From Rathayibacter sp. VKM Ac-2754 (GTDB lineage Bacteria; Actinomycetota; Actinomycetes; Actinomycetales; Microbacteriaceae): a stretch of DNA of 64,000 nt. Below are positions 34,991 through 43,391 of the stretch, in pieces. Each line of letters begins with the position of its first letter. Positions within the stretch are counted from its first letter, which is position 1. The translations under genes and the position numbers were made by a program. Location of the stretch: NCBI RefSeq assembly GCF_009807095.1, contig NZ_WUCC01000001.1, positions 558,001 to 622,000 on the forward strand, in the 5' to 3' direction. The notes under the pieces are model-generated. The model ran no database searches. It worked only from the letters and a program-made list of their open reading frames with translations, and was not told the origin of the DNA.

Positions 34991-36619
34991 TCACCACCTC
35001 CGGTAGATGCGGTAGGGCCCGTCGGAGTGGACGAGCGCGAACCGGTCGAGCCTCTCGGGGTGCCGCGAGAGGACCCTCGTGATCGTGTCCGCCTCGTTGT
35101 CCTCGTTCAGGAGGATCCACTCGACGGCGCCCGCCGGGTCCTCCTGCGCGCGGACGAAGGCCTCGCCCGCCGCGTAGTCGACGAGCTCGACGAGGGGGAG
35201 GCGGAGGTCGAGGACGAAGGGGTTCTGGCTCTCGTCCACGAGGATCCCGCCGCCCTCGTACTGCCGGCCGAGCCAGGTGAAGGAGCGGCGGAGGTCGGCG
35301 AACGCGACGCGCTGGTCGGCGGCTTCGGCGAGCACCGCGACCCGCTCGGGCTCCCCCAGCATCCACACCGATTGGCCGGTGAGTCCGGCGAGCACCGCGG
35401 CACCGACCACGGCGCGGAACGCCCGCCCGGCGACGCGGCTCCGCGCCTCGATGACCGTCTGCACCAGGTAGCCGATCATGACCGAGGTGACGAGTCCGGC
35501 GACCAGGGCGTAGCGGGTGTTCCACCAGCCCGTCGGCAGGGTGTGGTCGCTGTAGATGACCGACTGCCCCGCGGCCAGGCTGACGAGAGAGAACAGCGCG
35601 GGCACCCCGGTCAGGGCGAGCAGGAGGAAGCGGTCCGAGAGCCCGTCGCGCACGGCGAGCGCCGCCGCGCCCAGAGCGGCCAGCACGACGCTCGCCGGGC
35701 CGTAGGCCTGGACGATGCTCCAGACGTAGACGTACACCGCGATGCCCGGGTCGCCCGCGGTGGTGACGAGGCCCGCCTCCGTGATGCCCCGCTGCAGCTC
35801 GGCCGCCGAGAAGGGGCCGTTCGCGAACTCGAGCGGATTGCCGTAGATCGCCGTGTTGTAGGCCAGCCACCACGCGATCGCCGCCAGGGACGGGAGGGCC
35901 AGCCCGAATGCCGACGCGACCGCCGCGCCGATCCGGCGGTCGCGGCGGAAGGACACCACGGCCACGAGCACCGCCCCGCCCGCGAGCAGCGCCCAGCCCT
36001 CGTAGCGCGACATCACCGCGATCGCGAGCGGGATCCCGCAGAAGACCGCCGTCTCGCCGATCGAGTGCCGGCGGCGGGCCGTGACCCAGCGGGCGAGCCC
36101 GGCGACGCAGCCGAGCAGGCCCGCGATCAGCACCGGCTCGGTGAGTGGAGTCGTGAACACGTAGAGCACGGCGGGGCTGCTGACGAAGGCCGCGACCGTC
36201 GCGAGGCGGGCCGTGCGCCCGGAGCGCATCCGCGCGGCGATGCGGTAGAGGGCGGAGGCGGAGAGCCCGAGGCAGAGGGTCCCGACGATCGCGGCGCCGG
36301 CTCCGCTGACCCACCACTCGAAGTCGATCACGAACGGAGCGAGGATCAGGTGGGGCACCGGGAGCCAGACAGTGCCCAGCTGCTGGAACCCGGGAGACGC
36401 GCTGTCGAAGAGGCGCCGGGCGATGCTGAGGTGCAGCTGCTCGTCGCGATAGGCGATCCCCGCGCCCGACGAGACGGAGACGACCGACGCGAGAGCGCCG
36501 AGGACGACCACCGCGACGAACACCGTCACGCTGCCCGGGACCCGTCGCCCGGGCGGCGACGCACCGAGATCGGCCCACCGTGCGCGCGCCCACGCGCCGA
36601 ACGGAGTGGCGCTGTCCAT
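34991..36619 (-). CDS. GT-C type membrane glycosyltransferase-like protein
   Basis: 542 residues with about 11 hydrophobic helices. After TM1 the first loop contains YRDEQLHLSIARRLFDS; the D-E pair is at the position of the catalytic acid in GT-C (GT39/GT87-like) glycosyltransferases that use lipid-linked sugars. The C-terminal 130 residues form a soluble domain (ILVDESQNPFVLDLRLPLVE). Similar actinobacterial proteins are annotated as mannosyltransferase-like; the acceptor is unknown. Same strand as the aminopeptidase, separated by 34 bp. Confidence 0.75.
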   Translation of the reverse strand: MDSATPFGAWARARWADLGASPPGRRVPGSVTVFVAVVVLGALASVVSVSSGAGIAYRDEQLHLSIARRLFDSASPGFQQLGTVWLPVPHLILAPFVIDFEWWVSGAGAAIVGTLCLGLSASALYRIAARMRSGRTARLATVAAFVSSPAVLYVFTTPLTEPVLIAGLLGCVAGLARWVTARRRHSIGETAVFCGIPLAIAVMSRYEGWALLAGGAVLVAVVSFRRDRRIGAAVASAFGLALPSLAAIAWWLAYNTAIYGNPLEFANGPFSAAELQRGITEAGLVTTAGDPGIAVYVYVWSIVQAYGPASVVLAALGAAALAVRDGLSDRFLLLALTGVPALFSLVSLAAGQSVIYSDHTLPTGWWNTRYALVAGLVTSVMIGYLVQTVIEARSRVAGRAFRAVVGAAVLAGLTGQSVWMLGEPERVAVLAEAADQRVAFADLRRSFTWLGRQYEGGGILVDESQNPFVLDLRLPLVELVDYAAGEAFVRAQEDPAGAVEWILLNEDNEADTITRVLSRHPERLDRFALVHSDGPYRIYRRW

Positions 36620-36777
36620 CGGAGTCCTCGGGGTCGATGGAGCAGGGCGAGAAGCAGGCCCGAGTCTGCCCTAGTGCTGCGAGGATTTCTCGCTCCCGAG
36701 CGGGGGTGACCATCACGGGGGTGGAGATCAGGGTTCTCCCTGATCCGCCGCGGCGCGCTCCATCGCAGGATCGACCC

Positions 36778-37395
36778 ATGCCCCCTGCTCCCGCCGCCCG
36801 CTCCACCCTGCTGCGTCCCCTCGCCGTCGCCCTCGTCGGAGGGCTCGTCCTCGGCGCGCTGACCAGCTTCCTGCAGACCTGGCTGCCGTCCTCCTTGACG
36901 TCGTTCGCCAACTCCTCGGGCGGCTGGTCGATGCTCGTGTTCGCTCTGGTGCGGCTCGGCCGGGCACGCCCGGTACCGGCCGCCCTGCTCGGGCTGCTGG
37001 CGTTCTGGGCGCTGCTCGAGGGCTACGACCTCGTCACCGGCGCGCGCGGCTTCGGCTACTCGCCCCCGTTCACGGACGTCTTCTGGCTGCTCGCGGTGCC
37101 GGCCGGGCCGATCCTGGGGGCCGCCGCCGCCCTCACCCTGCACGGGACGACTCCGTGGCGGGTGCTCGCGGTCGCCCCGCTCTCGGGCGTGCTGATCGGC
37201 GAGGGGATCTGGGCGCTCGGCGCCGTCGCCGACACCACGGGCTCGGTCTACTGGTGGCTGCAGATCGTCCTCGGCACGGGCTTCCTGGTGCTCGCGGTGA
37301 TCCGGAGGCGCCCCCGGCCCCTCACGGTGCTCGCCGCCCTCGCGGTCACGGCGCTGGCCGCCGCCGTCTTCCACACGGTCTACTCGATCCTGTAG
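36778..37395 (+). CDS. DUF6518-like membrane protein
   Basis: 205 residues, about six hydrophobic helices (LLRPLAVALVGGLVLGALTS; GWSMLVFALVRLGRARPVPA; DVFWLLAVPAGPILGAAAAL). ATG 36778 with GCAGGATCG upstream; divergent from the glycosyltransferase. It fits the small DUF6518 family by overall pattern. Function unknown. Confidence 0.7.
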   Translation: MPPAPAARSTLLRPLAVALVGGLVLGALTSFLQTWLPSSLTSFANSSGGWSMLVFALVRLGRARPVPAALLGLLAFWALLEGYDLVTGARGFGYSPPFTDVFWLLAVPAGPILGAAAALTLHGTTPWRVLAVAPLSGVLIGEGIWALGAVADTTGSVYWWLQIVLGTGFLVLAVIRRRPRPLTVLAALAVTALAAAVFHTVYSIL

Positions 37396-37431
37396 CGGAG
37401 CGTCGTCGGACGCGGTGGTGCCGCGCTCGCG

Positions 37432-37680
37432 CTACGCGCCCATCGCCGGGCCGAGCGAGCCCCGCGGGCCCGTCTCGGCGAACTCCGCGATGCGCGTGAA
37501 GGCGAGCACCGCCTCGTTGTTGCTGATCCGGCCCGCGTCGACTCCGTCGGCGATCCGGAGCACCTCGAGCTTCCAGGTGGCGCGAGCCGCGGCGTCGAGG
37601 CCGGCGGCTCCGATCGATGTCGAGGCGCGGACGCGCGCGATGATCGTGGTGACGTGCCATCGTCGATTGCTGAAGACCAC
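37432..37680 (-). CDS. Small hypothetical protein
   Basis: 82 residues from GTG 37680, preceded by GAGGAGAAG, a strong ribosome site. Sequence MVFSNRRWHVTTIIARVRAS, then LDAAARATWKLEVLRIADGV, looks like an ordinary cytosolic protein with helices. No family recognised. It is divergent from the lipoprotein at 37767. Confidence 0.65.
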   Translation of the reverse strand: MVFSNRRWHVTTIIARVRASTSIGAAGLDAAARATWKLEVLRIADGVDAGRISNNEAVLAFTRIAEFAETGPRGSLGPAMGA

Positions 37681-37766
37681 TGCTTCTCCTCTCGCTGGTT
37701 CCCGTACTCCTTCGGAGCGGCACCCCCGCCCCGATGGGCGAGCAGCTGTGGGTTTACTGTGGAGGC

Positions 37767-38324
37767 ATGTCTCGATCCCTGCGCCTCGGTGCCACCGCCG
37801 CCCTCGCCCTCCTCCTGACCGGCTGCACCTCCGCGGGCAGCGGCTCGGACGTCGAGGAGCTCGAGGCGGCCCCGGCCGCCGGAGTGGAGATCACCGGCGA
37901 CGGCTACACCTACGCCGTCCCGGACGGCTGGGACATCCCCGACACCGACCCCTCCTCGATCGGCGCGGACACCCTCGCCGCCGACCTGACCGACACCGAC
38001 GGCTTCTCGGACAACGTGAACGTCGTCCTGAGCCCCGCCGGAGCCGTCACCGCCGAGCAGATCGAGTCGACCGGAGTGGACGAGCTCACCGGCGCCGGCG
38101 CGACCGACGTCGAGGTCGAGGACCGCGTCCAGGTCGCCGGCACGGAGTCGGCCCACCTGAGCGGCGCGCTGACCGCCCAGGGCGCGTCGTACAGCATCGA
38201 GCAGTACTACCTCACCCAGGACGACCAGAACTACGTCGTGACGTTCTCGTTCAGCCCGACCGTCGACGACGACGCCCGCCAGGACCTCGCTGAGTCCGTC
38301 CTCGCGTCCTGGACCTGGGCCTGA
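37767..38324 (+). CDS. Putative lipoprotein
   Basis: 185 residues. MSRSLRLGATAALALLLTGC is a lipoprotein signal with lipobox LLTGC. The mature domain (GDGYTYAVPDGWDIPDTDPS, EQYYLTQDDQNYVVTFSF) resembles the LpqN/PsbP-like beta domains of actinobacterial lipoproteins. ATG 37767 follows GGAGGC closely. It shares a hairpin terminator with the convergent GNAT gene. Confidence 0.82.
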   Translation: MSRSLRLGATAALALLLTGCTSAGSGSDVEELEAAPAAGVEITGDGYTYAVPDGWDIPDTDPSSIGADTLAADLTDTDGFSDNVNVVLSPAGAVTAEQIESTGVDELTGAGATDVEVEDRVQVAGTESAHLSGALTAQGASYSIEQYYLTQDDQNYVVTFSFSPTVDDDARQDLAESVLASWTWA

Positions 38325-38328
38325 TCCG

Positions 38329-38354
38329 CGGCTGACCCCGCCGCGCGTCAGCCG
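38329..38354. terminator. Bidirectional hairpin between convergent genes
   Basis: CGGCTGAC (38329-38336) pairs with GTCAGCCG (38347-38354) around a 10-nt loop. It sits between the lipoprotein stop and the GNAT stop, overlapping the latter, so it can serve both transcripts. Confidence 0.6.
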
Positions 38355-38827
38355 GCGAGGAGGCTGCGCGCGAAGCAGAGCGACTCGGCCGAATCGACGT
38401 ACGACCCGAACAGCGGGATGCTCTCGTAGCCCTCGCGCTCGTAGAACCGGATGGCGTCGGGCTGCCGGGTGCCGGTCTCGAGGACCAGACGCTCGGCGCC
38501 GAGCTGCCGTGCGCTCGACTCCAGTGCCCGTAGCACAGCGACCGCGAGGCCGGTCCCGCGCATCCCGGGGACGACGTACATCCGCTTGATCTCGATGCCG
38601 CCGGGGCCGACGACCTCATCGGGGAGCGGGCGCAGACCCCCGCAGCCGACGGGCCTCCCCTCCGGCGTCGTGGCGAGGAGGAAGACCGGCACGTCGCCCG
38701 CCGAGGGGACGGTGCCCGGCTCGTGGTCGTCGCTGCCGTAGCGCGCATCCAGCTCACGGCGCTGCTCGCCGCGCAGCCACTCCGCGTCGGGGTGGTCGAA
38801 CGGCACGGGTGTGATCTGCCAGGTCAT
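38348..38827 (-). CDS. GNAT family N-acetyltransferase
   Basis: 159 residues. ATG 38827 follows GGAGGG. The acetyl-CoA binding region is IKRMYVVPGMRGTGLAVAVL, followed by LVLETGTRQPDAIRFYEREG and the ending YESIPLFGSYVDSAESLCFA, all typical of GNAT motifs A and B. Divergent from the TetR gene, whose palindromic operators lie between them, so the GNAT is a likely TetR target. The substrate is unknown. Confidence 0.92.
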   Translation of the reverse strand: MTWQITPVPFDHPDAEWLRGEQRRELDARYGSDDHEPGTVPSAGDVPVFLLATTPEGRPVGCGGLRPLPDEVVGPGGIEIKRMYVVPGMRGTGLAVAVLRALESSARQLGAERLVLETGTRQPDAIRFYEREGYESIPLFGSYVDSAESLCFARSLLAG

Positions 38828-38861
38828 GGTCGCCCTCCGGGGAATGGGTCCGTGCTTGCCG

Positions 38862-38890
38862 ATAACAAGCGTTACGGTAACAGGCGTTAC
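38862..38890. promoter_or_regulatory. Tandem TetR-type operators in the GNAT/TetR divergent promoter
   Basis: ATAACAAGCGTTAC (38862-38875) and GTAACAGGCGTTAC (38877-38890) are two copies of a TAAC-N4/5-GTTAC inverted repeat, one base apart. They lie 11 bp before the TetR start and 35 bp before the GNAT start. This is a typical TetR self-regulatory layout; binding is inferred. Confidence 0.65.
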
Positions 38891-38900
38891 GCTTCTCTGC

Positions 38901-39485
38901 ATGGCGAGAGCACGCGACGAGACGGCGATCCAGGAGAAGCTGTCGGAGGCGGTCTTCGCGACGCTCGCCGAACGCGGAGCCGTCGGACTGACCCTCCGAG
39001 CCGTCGCGGAGCGCGCCGACTGCACGACCGGCCTCGTCCTGCACACGTTCCGCGACAAGCGAGCGCTGCTCCTGCACGCCCGCGACGTCCTCCACGAGCG
39101 CACTCGTCTCCGGTTCGACGCGCTGACGACCGACGACCTCGATCCGGAGGCCGCTCTGCGTGCCGTCGCCTCTGCGGCACTTCCCACCGACCCCGCGGGG
39201 CTCGCCGAGGCGCGGGCGTGGATCGGATTCCTCTCGGCCGCGCTCAGCGACCCGATCCTCGCCGAGCGCCACGCCGTCCACAACCGAGCGTTCGTCGAGC
39301 GCCTCGAGGGGCTGCTCGAGGCGATCGACGGCCCGCGACCGGACGCTCCGGACCGAGCCGCAGCCCTCGCCTCCGCGGTGGAGGGTATCTCGACCCTCGC
39401 CGCCGGTGACGCCGACTCGTGGACGCCCGACCGTCAGCGGCGAGCGCTCGACGTCGTGCTGGCCGCGGTCCTGGGGGCGCGGTGA
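38901..39485 (+). CDS. TetR family transcriptional regulator
   Basis: 194 residues. The N-terminal helix-turn-helix is LTLRAVAERADCTTGLVLHT followed by FRDKRALLLHARDVL. The C-terminal ligand domain is helical. The gene starts 11 bp after a pair of palindromic sites it probably binds, and it likely represses itself and the divergent GNAT gene. Confidence 0.94.
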   Translation: MARARDETAIQEKLSEAVFATLAERGAVGLTLRAVAERADCTTGLVLHTFRDKRALLLHARDVLHERTRLRFDALTTDDLDPEAALRAVASAALPTDPAGLAEARAWIGFLSAALSDPILAERHAVHNRAFVERLEGLLEAIDGPRPDAPDRAAALASAVEGISTLAAGDADSWTPDRQRRALDVVLAAVLGAR

Positions 39486-39512
39486 CGCCGCAGCCGGCGC
39501 TACGGTGACCGC

Positions 39513-39758
39513 ATGAGCGCACGAGTCCTCGCCCCCGAGCCGCCCGCCGATGGATCGAAGCCGAAGGGGCCCGCGTCGTACTTCGCGAGCATCGAGAGCA
39601 CGTACGGGCGACCGATCCAGGAGTGGCTCGACCTCGCGAACGCGAAGCTCGACGAGGTCCCGCACATGCAGGTCGTGGCGTGGCTCAAGTCCGAGCACGG
39701 GATGGGCCACGGGCACGCGAACGCGGTCGTCGCGTACGTGAAGGCCGCCCGGGGCTGA
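39513..39758 (+). CDS. DUF4287 family small protein
   Basis: 81 residues. GPASYFASIESTYGRPIQEW, then LDEVPHMQVVAWLKSEHGMG and HGHANAVVAYV, is the DUF4287 domain, a small helical protein found across bacteria, sometimes fused to DUF5655. Function unknown. 27 bp after the TetR gene. Confidence 0.88.
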   Translation: MSARVLAPEPPADGSKPKGPASYFASIESTYGRPIQEWLDLANAKLDEVPHMQVVAWLKSEHGMGHGHANAVVAYVKAARG

Positions 39759-39766
39759 CGCGGCGT

Positions 39767-39824
39767 CCGCTTCAGGACCTGTCCGGAAGCGGCTCTTGCC
39801 TGCCGGCGCGAGCGTCGCGAGACT
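39767..39824 (+). promoter_or_regulatory. 26-bp palindrome plus promoter, module copy 1
   Basis: Palindrome 39767-39792: CCGCTT, 2 nt, GGAC, 2 nt, GTCC, 2 nt, AAGCGG. Three bases later comes a -35-like TTGCCT (39796-39801), a 17-bp spacer and a -10-like GAGACT (39819-39824). The same module occurs at 44305 and 44853. It drives the membrane protein at 39887. An activator bound directly upstream of the -35 box is the simplest reading. Confidence 0.6.
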
Positions 39825-39886
39825 CTGGGTGGCACGTGCTCCGCGACCTCGGGTCGCAGGCGCGTGCGCTGACAGGAGCGACGCCG

Positions 39887-40294
39887 TTGACCACCATCCC
39901 GCCCGGCACCTCCGACTCGCGCAGCGCCTCCGACTCGCCCGCCACCGACACGAGCGCGCGAGTCGGTCTGCGCGCCTGGCTCCGTGGGGGCGCGTTCGGT
40001 CCGACCGAGCTGTCCCGCCGCGGCGTGCTGCTGGTCCTCGTCTCGGTCGTCCTCGTCGTCGTCCCGGTCGTCGGCCTGACGCTGATGTCGGTCGAGGTGC
40101 ACCTCGCGCTCAAGGTGTCGGTGCTCGCCGTCACGGTGGTCGCCCTCGTCGGGGCGGCGCTGCGCGTCGTCGCCGATGCACGGCCGACGCCCCGGGGCGA
40201 TCTCGACCGGGCCGGCAAGCTGATCGGAGCGGTCGCCGCCCTCTTCACGGCGCTCGCGGTGATCCTCGACTGGGGCGGGCTCGACCTCCTCTGA
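39887..40294 (+). CDS. Small two/three-helix membrane protein (paralogue of 44432-44800)
   Basis: 135 residues from TTG 39887, which follows CAGGAG. A polar Ser/Thr-rich N-terminus leads into GLRAWLRGGAFGPTELSRRG, then hydrophobic helices (VLLVLVSVVLVVVPVVGL; VSVLAVTVVALVGAALRV; LIGAVAALFTALAVILDWG). The WLRGGxFGPTxLxRRG motif, DLDRAGK motif and final WG/WS tail are shared with the gene at 44432. No known family. Promoter module copy 1 lies 62 bp upstream. Confidence 0.72.
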   Translation: MTTIPPGTSDSRSASDSPATDTSARVGLRAWLRGGAFGPTELSRRGVLLVLVSVVLVVVPVVGLTLMSVEVHLALKVSVLAVTVVALVGAALRVVADARPTPRGDLDRAGKLIGAVAALFTALAVILDWGGLDLL

Positions 40295-40453
40295 CGTCCG
40301 CCGGTGCACCTCGCTGGGAGTCCGCCGGTGGCGATCGAGCGGAGGAGTGCGAGCGCACAAGGGCCTGTGCCGATGCGGGGGCACTGCGTACCGTCGCCTG
40401 CGATCGGCACCGTCCGACGAGGCACCCCACGGGTGCAGAACAGGTGACAGCAC

Positions 40454-40870
40454 ATGAGTCGCGAGAAGAACATCGCATCCCAGCAGGCGTTCGGCGAGGC
40501 GGTCAACGCCGGAGACTTCGCCGCGTTCGACGAGCTCGTCGCGCCCGATTCGGTCGACCACGACCCGGCGCCCGGCCAGGCCGCGGGGCCCGAGGGGTAC
40601 GCCGCCTTCTTCGGCGAGCTGCGCACCGCGTTCCCCGACATGGCGCTCGCGGTCGAGAAGCTCGTCGCCGACGAGGACAGCGTCGCCTTCGCCTACACGC
40701 TCACCGGCACGCACACCGGCGTGTTCCAGGGCTTCGAGCCGACCGGCAGGGCCATCTCGATCCGCGGCATGCAGATCAGCAGCTTCGTCGACGGCAGGCT
40801 CGCCGAGCGCTGGGGCAGCAGCGACGAGCTCGGCATCCTGAAGCAGCTCGGTCTCGCGCCCGCGGCGTGA
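40454..40870 (+). CDS. SnoaL-like ester cyclase family protein
   Basis: 138 residues, NTF2-like fold. SREKNIASQQAFGEAVNAGD, FDELVAPDSVDHDPAPGQ, LTGTHTGVFQGFEPTGR and MQISSFVDGRLAERW are all hallmark SnoaL/polyketide-cyclase-like segments. Cytosolic, substrate unknown. Convergent with the next gene, whose stop is one base away. Confidence 0.9.
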   Translation: MSREKNIASQQAFGEAVNAGDFAAFDELVAPDSVDHDPAPGQAAGPEGYAAFFGELRTAFPDMALAVEKLVADEDSVAFAYTLTGTHTGVFQGFEPTGRAISIRGMQISSFVDGRLAERWGSSDELGILKQLGLAPAA

Positions 40871-40871
40871 G

Positions 40872-41444
40872 CTACAGCCCGTCGACGAGGGCCGCCCGCA
40901 GCTCGGCGCTCACGTCGGCGGGCGGCTCGACCTCGACGGCGAGCGCCTGCACCGCCCGGCTGTAGAAGTTGCGGGCCGCGGCGGCCAGCGCGATGTCGAC
41001 GATCTCGCGGTCGGTGAAGCCGGCCTCGCGCAGCCGGAGGCCGTCCGCCTCCGTCATGTCGGCGGCGTCCCGGCTGACCCGCTCCGCGAACTCCATCATC
41101 GCCACCTCGGCCGGAGTGAGACCGGCGCCGCGGAGGTCGCCCCGCGCGAGGCGGATCAGCTGCTCCTCCGAGAGGTAGCGCGACGCGACGCGACCGTGGG
41201 CGAGCAGGCAGTGCGCCGATCGCGCCCCGCGGGCGGCGGCGAGGGTCACGAGCTCGTAGCGACGCCGGTCCATCTGCACGGTGATCGCCCGGCTCAGCTC
41301 GTTCCAGGCGAGGAGGGCACCGGGGTTCAGGCCCAGGACCTTCGTGTGAGCCGCCACGTACCCCTGGGCGTCCACGTCGTCGGCGTAGAGCTCGGCCACC
41401 GGCCCCGCCGCCTCCGATTCGGGAACAGTCACGATGATCGACAC
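40872..41444 (-). CDS. Carboxymuconolactone decarboxylase/AhpD-like protein
   Basis: 190 residues from GTG 41444 with CGAGGAGAGCG upstream. The AhpD-like core reads ELVTLAAARGARSAHCLLAH: a single Cys followed by the conserved His, with Ser where CxxC enzymes have the first Cys. This is the 'peroxidase-related' subgroup. A peroxidase or thiol-redox role is uncertain with one Cys. Confidence 0.85.
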   Translation of the reverse strand: MSIIVTVPESEAAGPVAELYADDVDAQGYVAAHTKVLGLNPGALLAWNELSRAITVQMDRRRYELVTLAAARGARSAHCLLAHGRVASRYLSEEQLIRLARGDLRGAGLTPAEVAMMEFAERVSRDAADMTEADGLRLREAGFTDREIVDIALAAAARNFYSRAVQALAVEVEPPADVSAELRAALVDGL

Positions 41445-41563
41445 GGTCGCTCTCCTCGTCCGTCGGAGGCGCCCCGGTGCGCCCGCGCCCTCGGATGGTA
41501 GCCCCGCGGCGGCTGCGGCGGCAGGGGCGCCGATCGGATCGGACCGCGTGGGATCCGGAGCGG

Positions 41564-41878
41564 TCAGACGCGCGTGACGAGCCCGTGCCCGAGCGAGGCG
41601 AGGGCCTCCTCGTTGCGGCGGTAGTGCGACCACTGGCCGATCCGCGTGCAGGTCACGAGGCCGGCCCGCTGCAGGGTCGCCATGAACTGCGAGGCCGTCG
41701 ACTGCGAGACCTCGGCCCGGGCCTGGATGTGCTTCAGGCAGACACCGACCTCCTCGGCAGGCCGGTCCTGCGGCGGGAACGTCCCGGGCTCGCCGAGCCA
41801 GCCGAGGATCGCGAGCCGGGTCGGGTGGCCGAGGGCCTTGAAGGCCGCCACCATCTGCTCGTCCGTCCACTCCGTCAC
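41564..41878 (-). CDS. ArsR family transcriptional regulator
   Basis: 104 residues. The winged helix-turn-helix is visible: MVAAFKALGHPTRLAILGWL, then VCLKHIQARAEVSQSTASQF and TLQRAGLVTCTRIGQWSHYR. No clear metal-binding CxC motif, so it may sense something other than metal. Divergent from the reductase at 41964, which it probably represses through the paired sites between them. Confidence 0.93.
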   Translation of the reverse strand: MTEWTDEQMVAAFKALGHPTRLAILGWLGEPGTFPPQDRPAEEVGVCLKHIQARAEVSQSTASQFMATLQRAGLVTCTRIGQWSHYRRNEEALASLGHGLVTRV

Positions 41879-41897
41879 CGTTCGAGCATATCGGAGT

Positions 41898-41946
41898 ATC
41901 GCGATTAACCGATGCTGTGCTACTCCTTAGATCGGTAAATCACGAT
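41898..41946. promoter_or_regulatory. Inverted pair of 16-bp sites between ArsR and the reductase
   Basis: ATCGCGATTAACCGAT (41898-41913) and the inverted ATCGGTAAATCACGAT (41931-41946) match at 14 of 16 positions after reversal. They sit on an unusually AT-rich 85-bp stretch between divergent starts. Likely the ArsR operator; not shown. Confidence 0.6.
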
Positions 41947-41963
41947 TCAACGATGGAGGCGGA

Positions 41964-43016
41964 ATGACCGAGCGGACAGCACTGGTGGTCGGGGCACGCG
42001 GAGTGATCGGGGGCAACCTGGTCGAGCACCTCGAGCGGGAGGGCGGCTGGCGCGTCATCGGGCTCTCCCGCCGCGGCGGAGTCGACGCGGGAGCCGTCCG
42101 GCACCGGTCGGTCGACCTGCTCGACCGCGCGGCGACGGCGGAGGCTCTGCGGGATCTGACGGAGGTGACCCACGTCTTCTACGCCGCCTACCAGGACCGG
42201 CCGACCTGGGCCGAGCTCGTCGAGCCGAACGTCGCGATGCTGACGAACGTCGTCGACGCGATCGAGCCCGTCGCCCCGCAGCTCGAGCACATCGGCCTGC
42301 TGCAGGGGTACAAGGTCTACGGCGCCCACCTCGGGCCCTTCGCGACGCCGGCGAAGGAGGACGATCCGCCGCACATGCCTCCCGAGTTCAATGTCGACCA
42401 GCAGCGGTTCCTCGAGCGCCGCCAGGCGGGCGCCACCTGGTCGTGGTCGGCGCTGCGCCCCTCGGTGGTCGCCGGAGTCGGGCTCGGCAACCCGATGAAC
42501 CTCGCCCTGGTCATCGCGATCTACGCGTCGATCAGCAAGGAGCTCGGTGTCCCGCTGCGCTTCCCGGGCACCCCCGGCGCGTACACCTCACTGATCGAGA
42601 TGACCGACGCCGACCTGCTCTCGAAGGCGATCACCTGGGCGGCCACGACTCCCGAGTCCGCGAACCAGGCCTACAACATCACCAACGGCGACCTGTTCCG
42701 CTGGTCGGCGATGTGGCCCGCCCTCGCGAGGTTCTTCGACCTCGACACCGCCCCTCCGCTGCCGATGAGCCTGACCGAGGCGATGGCCGACAAGGGGCCG
42801 CTGTGGGAGGAGATGACCCGCCGGTACGGGCTCGTCCCGACCCCGTACTCCGACGTGTCCTCGTGGCCGTTCGGCGACTTCGTCTTCGGCTGGGACTACG
42901 ACGTCATCGCCGACACGTCGAAGTCGCGGCGGGCGGGCTTCCACGAGTACGTCGACACCGAGGCGATGTTCCTGCGGATCTTCCAGGACCTCCGCGACCG
43001 GCGGCTCATCCCCTGA
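41964..43016 (+). CDS. SDR family reductase, PRISE-type (progesterone 5-beta-reductase-like)
   Basis: 350 residues. Rossmann motif ALVVGARGVIGGNLVEHLER, then HVFYAAYQDRPTW, the family motif LLQGYKVYGAHLGPF with the catalytic Lys in GYK, and HMPPEFNVDQQRFLERR. These identify the PRISE group of extended SDRs, which reduce activated C=C bonds of enones. GGAGGCGG precedes ATG 41964. Controlled by the divergent ArsR gene, it may detoxify an enone. Confidence 0.9.
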   Translation: MTERTALVVGARGVIGGNLVEHLEREGGWRVIGLSRRGGVDAGAVRHRSVDLLDRAATAEALRDLTEVTHVFYAAYQDRPTWAELVEPNVAMLTNVVDAIEPVAPQLEHIGLLQGYKVYGAHLGPFATPAKEDDPPHMPPEFNVDQQRFLERRQAGATWSWSALRPSVVAGVGLGNPMNLALVIAIYASISKELGVPLRFPGTPGAYTSLIEMTDADLLSKAITWAATTPESANQAYNITNGDLFRWSAMWPALARFFDLDTAPPLPMSLTEAMADKGPLWEEMTRRYGLVPTPYSDVSSWPFGDFVFGWDYDVIADTSKSRRAGFHEYVDTEAMFLRIFQDLRDRRLIP

Positions 43017-43059
43017 GCGCGGAGCACCCGCTCGCGACCCGATCGGAGTGGCCTGCCCG

Positions 43060-43374
43060 CGCGCGGCCCCGCCTCGCTGATCGCAGTGGCAAGAGCGCAG
43101 GTGGCCCTTCCTCGCCCATCGGAGTGACCTCCTGCCTGCGGCCCTTCCTCGCTGATCGGAGTGACCTCTTGCCTGAGGTCCCTCCCTGCTGATCGAGTAG
43201 CCCGCGCAGCGGGCGTATCGAGATCCACCGGCGTCAGAACGCCGGGTCACGAGACCTGTCTGCTGACGGTCGTGGGTCTCGATACGCCCCTGCGGGGCTA
43301 CTCGACCAGCATGCTCTTCTGGACTGCGGGCTCGAGCAGCATGCCTTCCTGCGCTGCGGGCTCGAGCAGCATGC
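43060..43374. repeat. REPIN-like element with tandem half-arms on both sides
   Basis: Several degenerate starts (CCTCGCTGATCGCAGTGGC; CCTCGCTGATCGGAGTGACC) precede a full copy at 43183-43314 (left arm CTGATCGAGTAGCCCGCGCA, right arm GGGGCTACTCGACCAGCATG). It is followed by two short tandem copies of CTGCGGGCTCGAGCAGCATG (43325-43374). This fills the 375-bp gap; no gene seen. Confidence 0.85.
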
Positions 43375-43391
43375 TCGCTCCCCCGCGCCCG

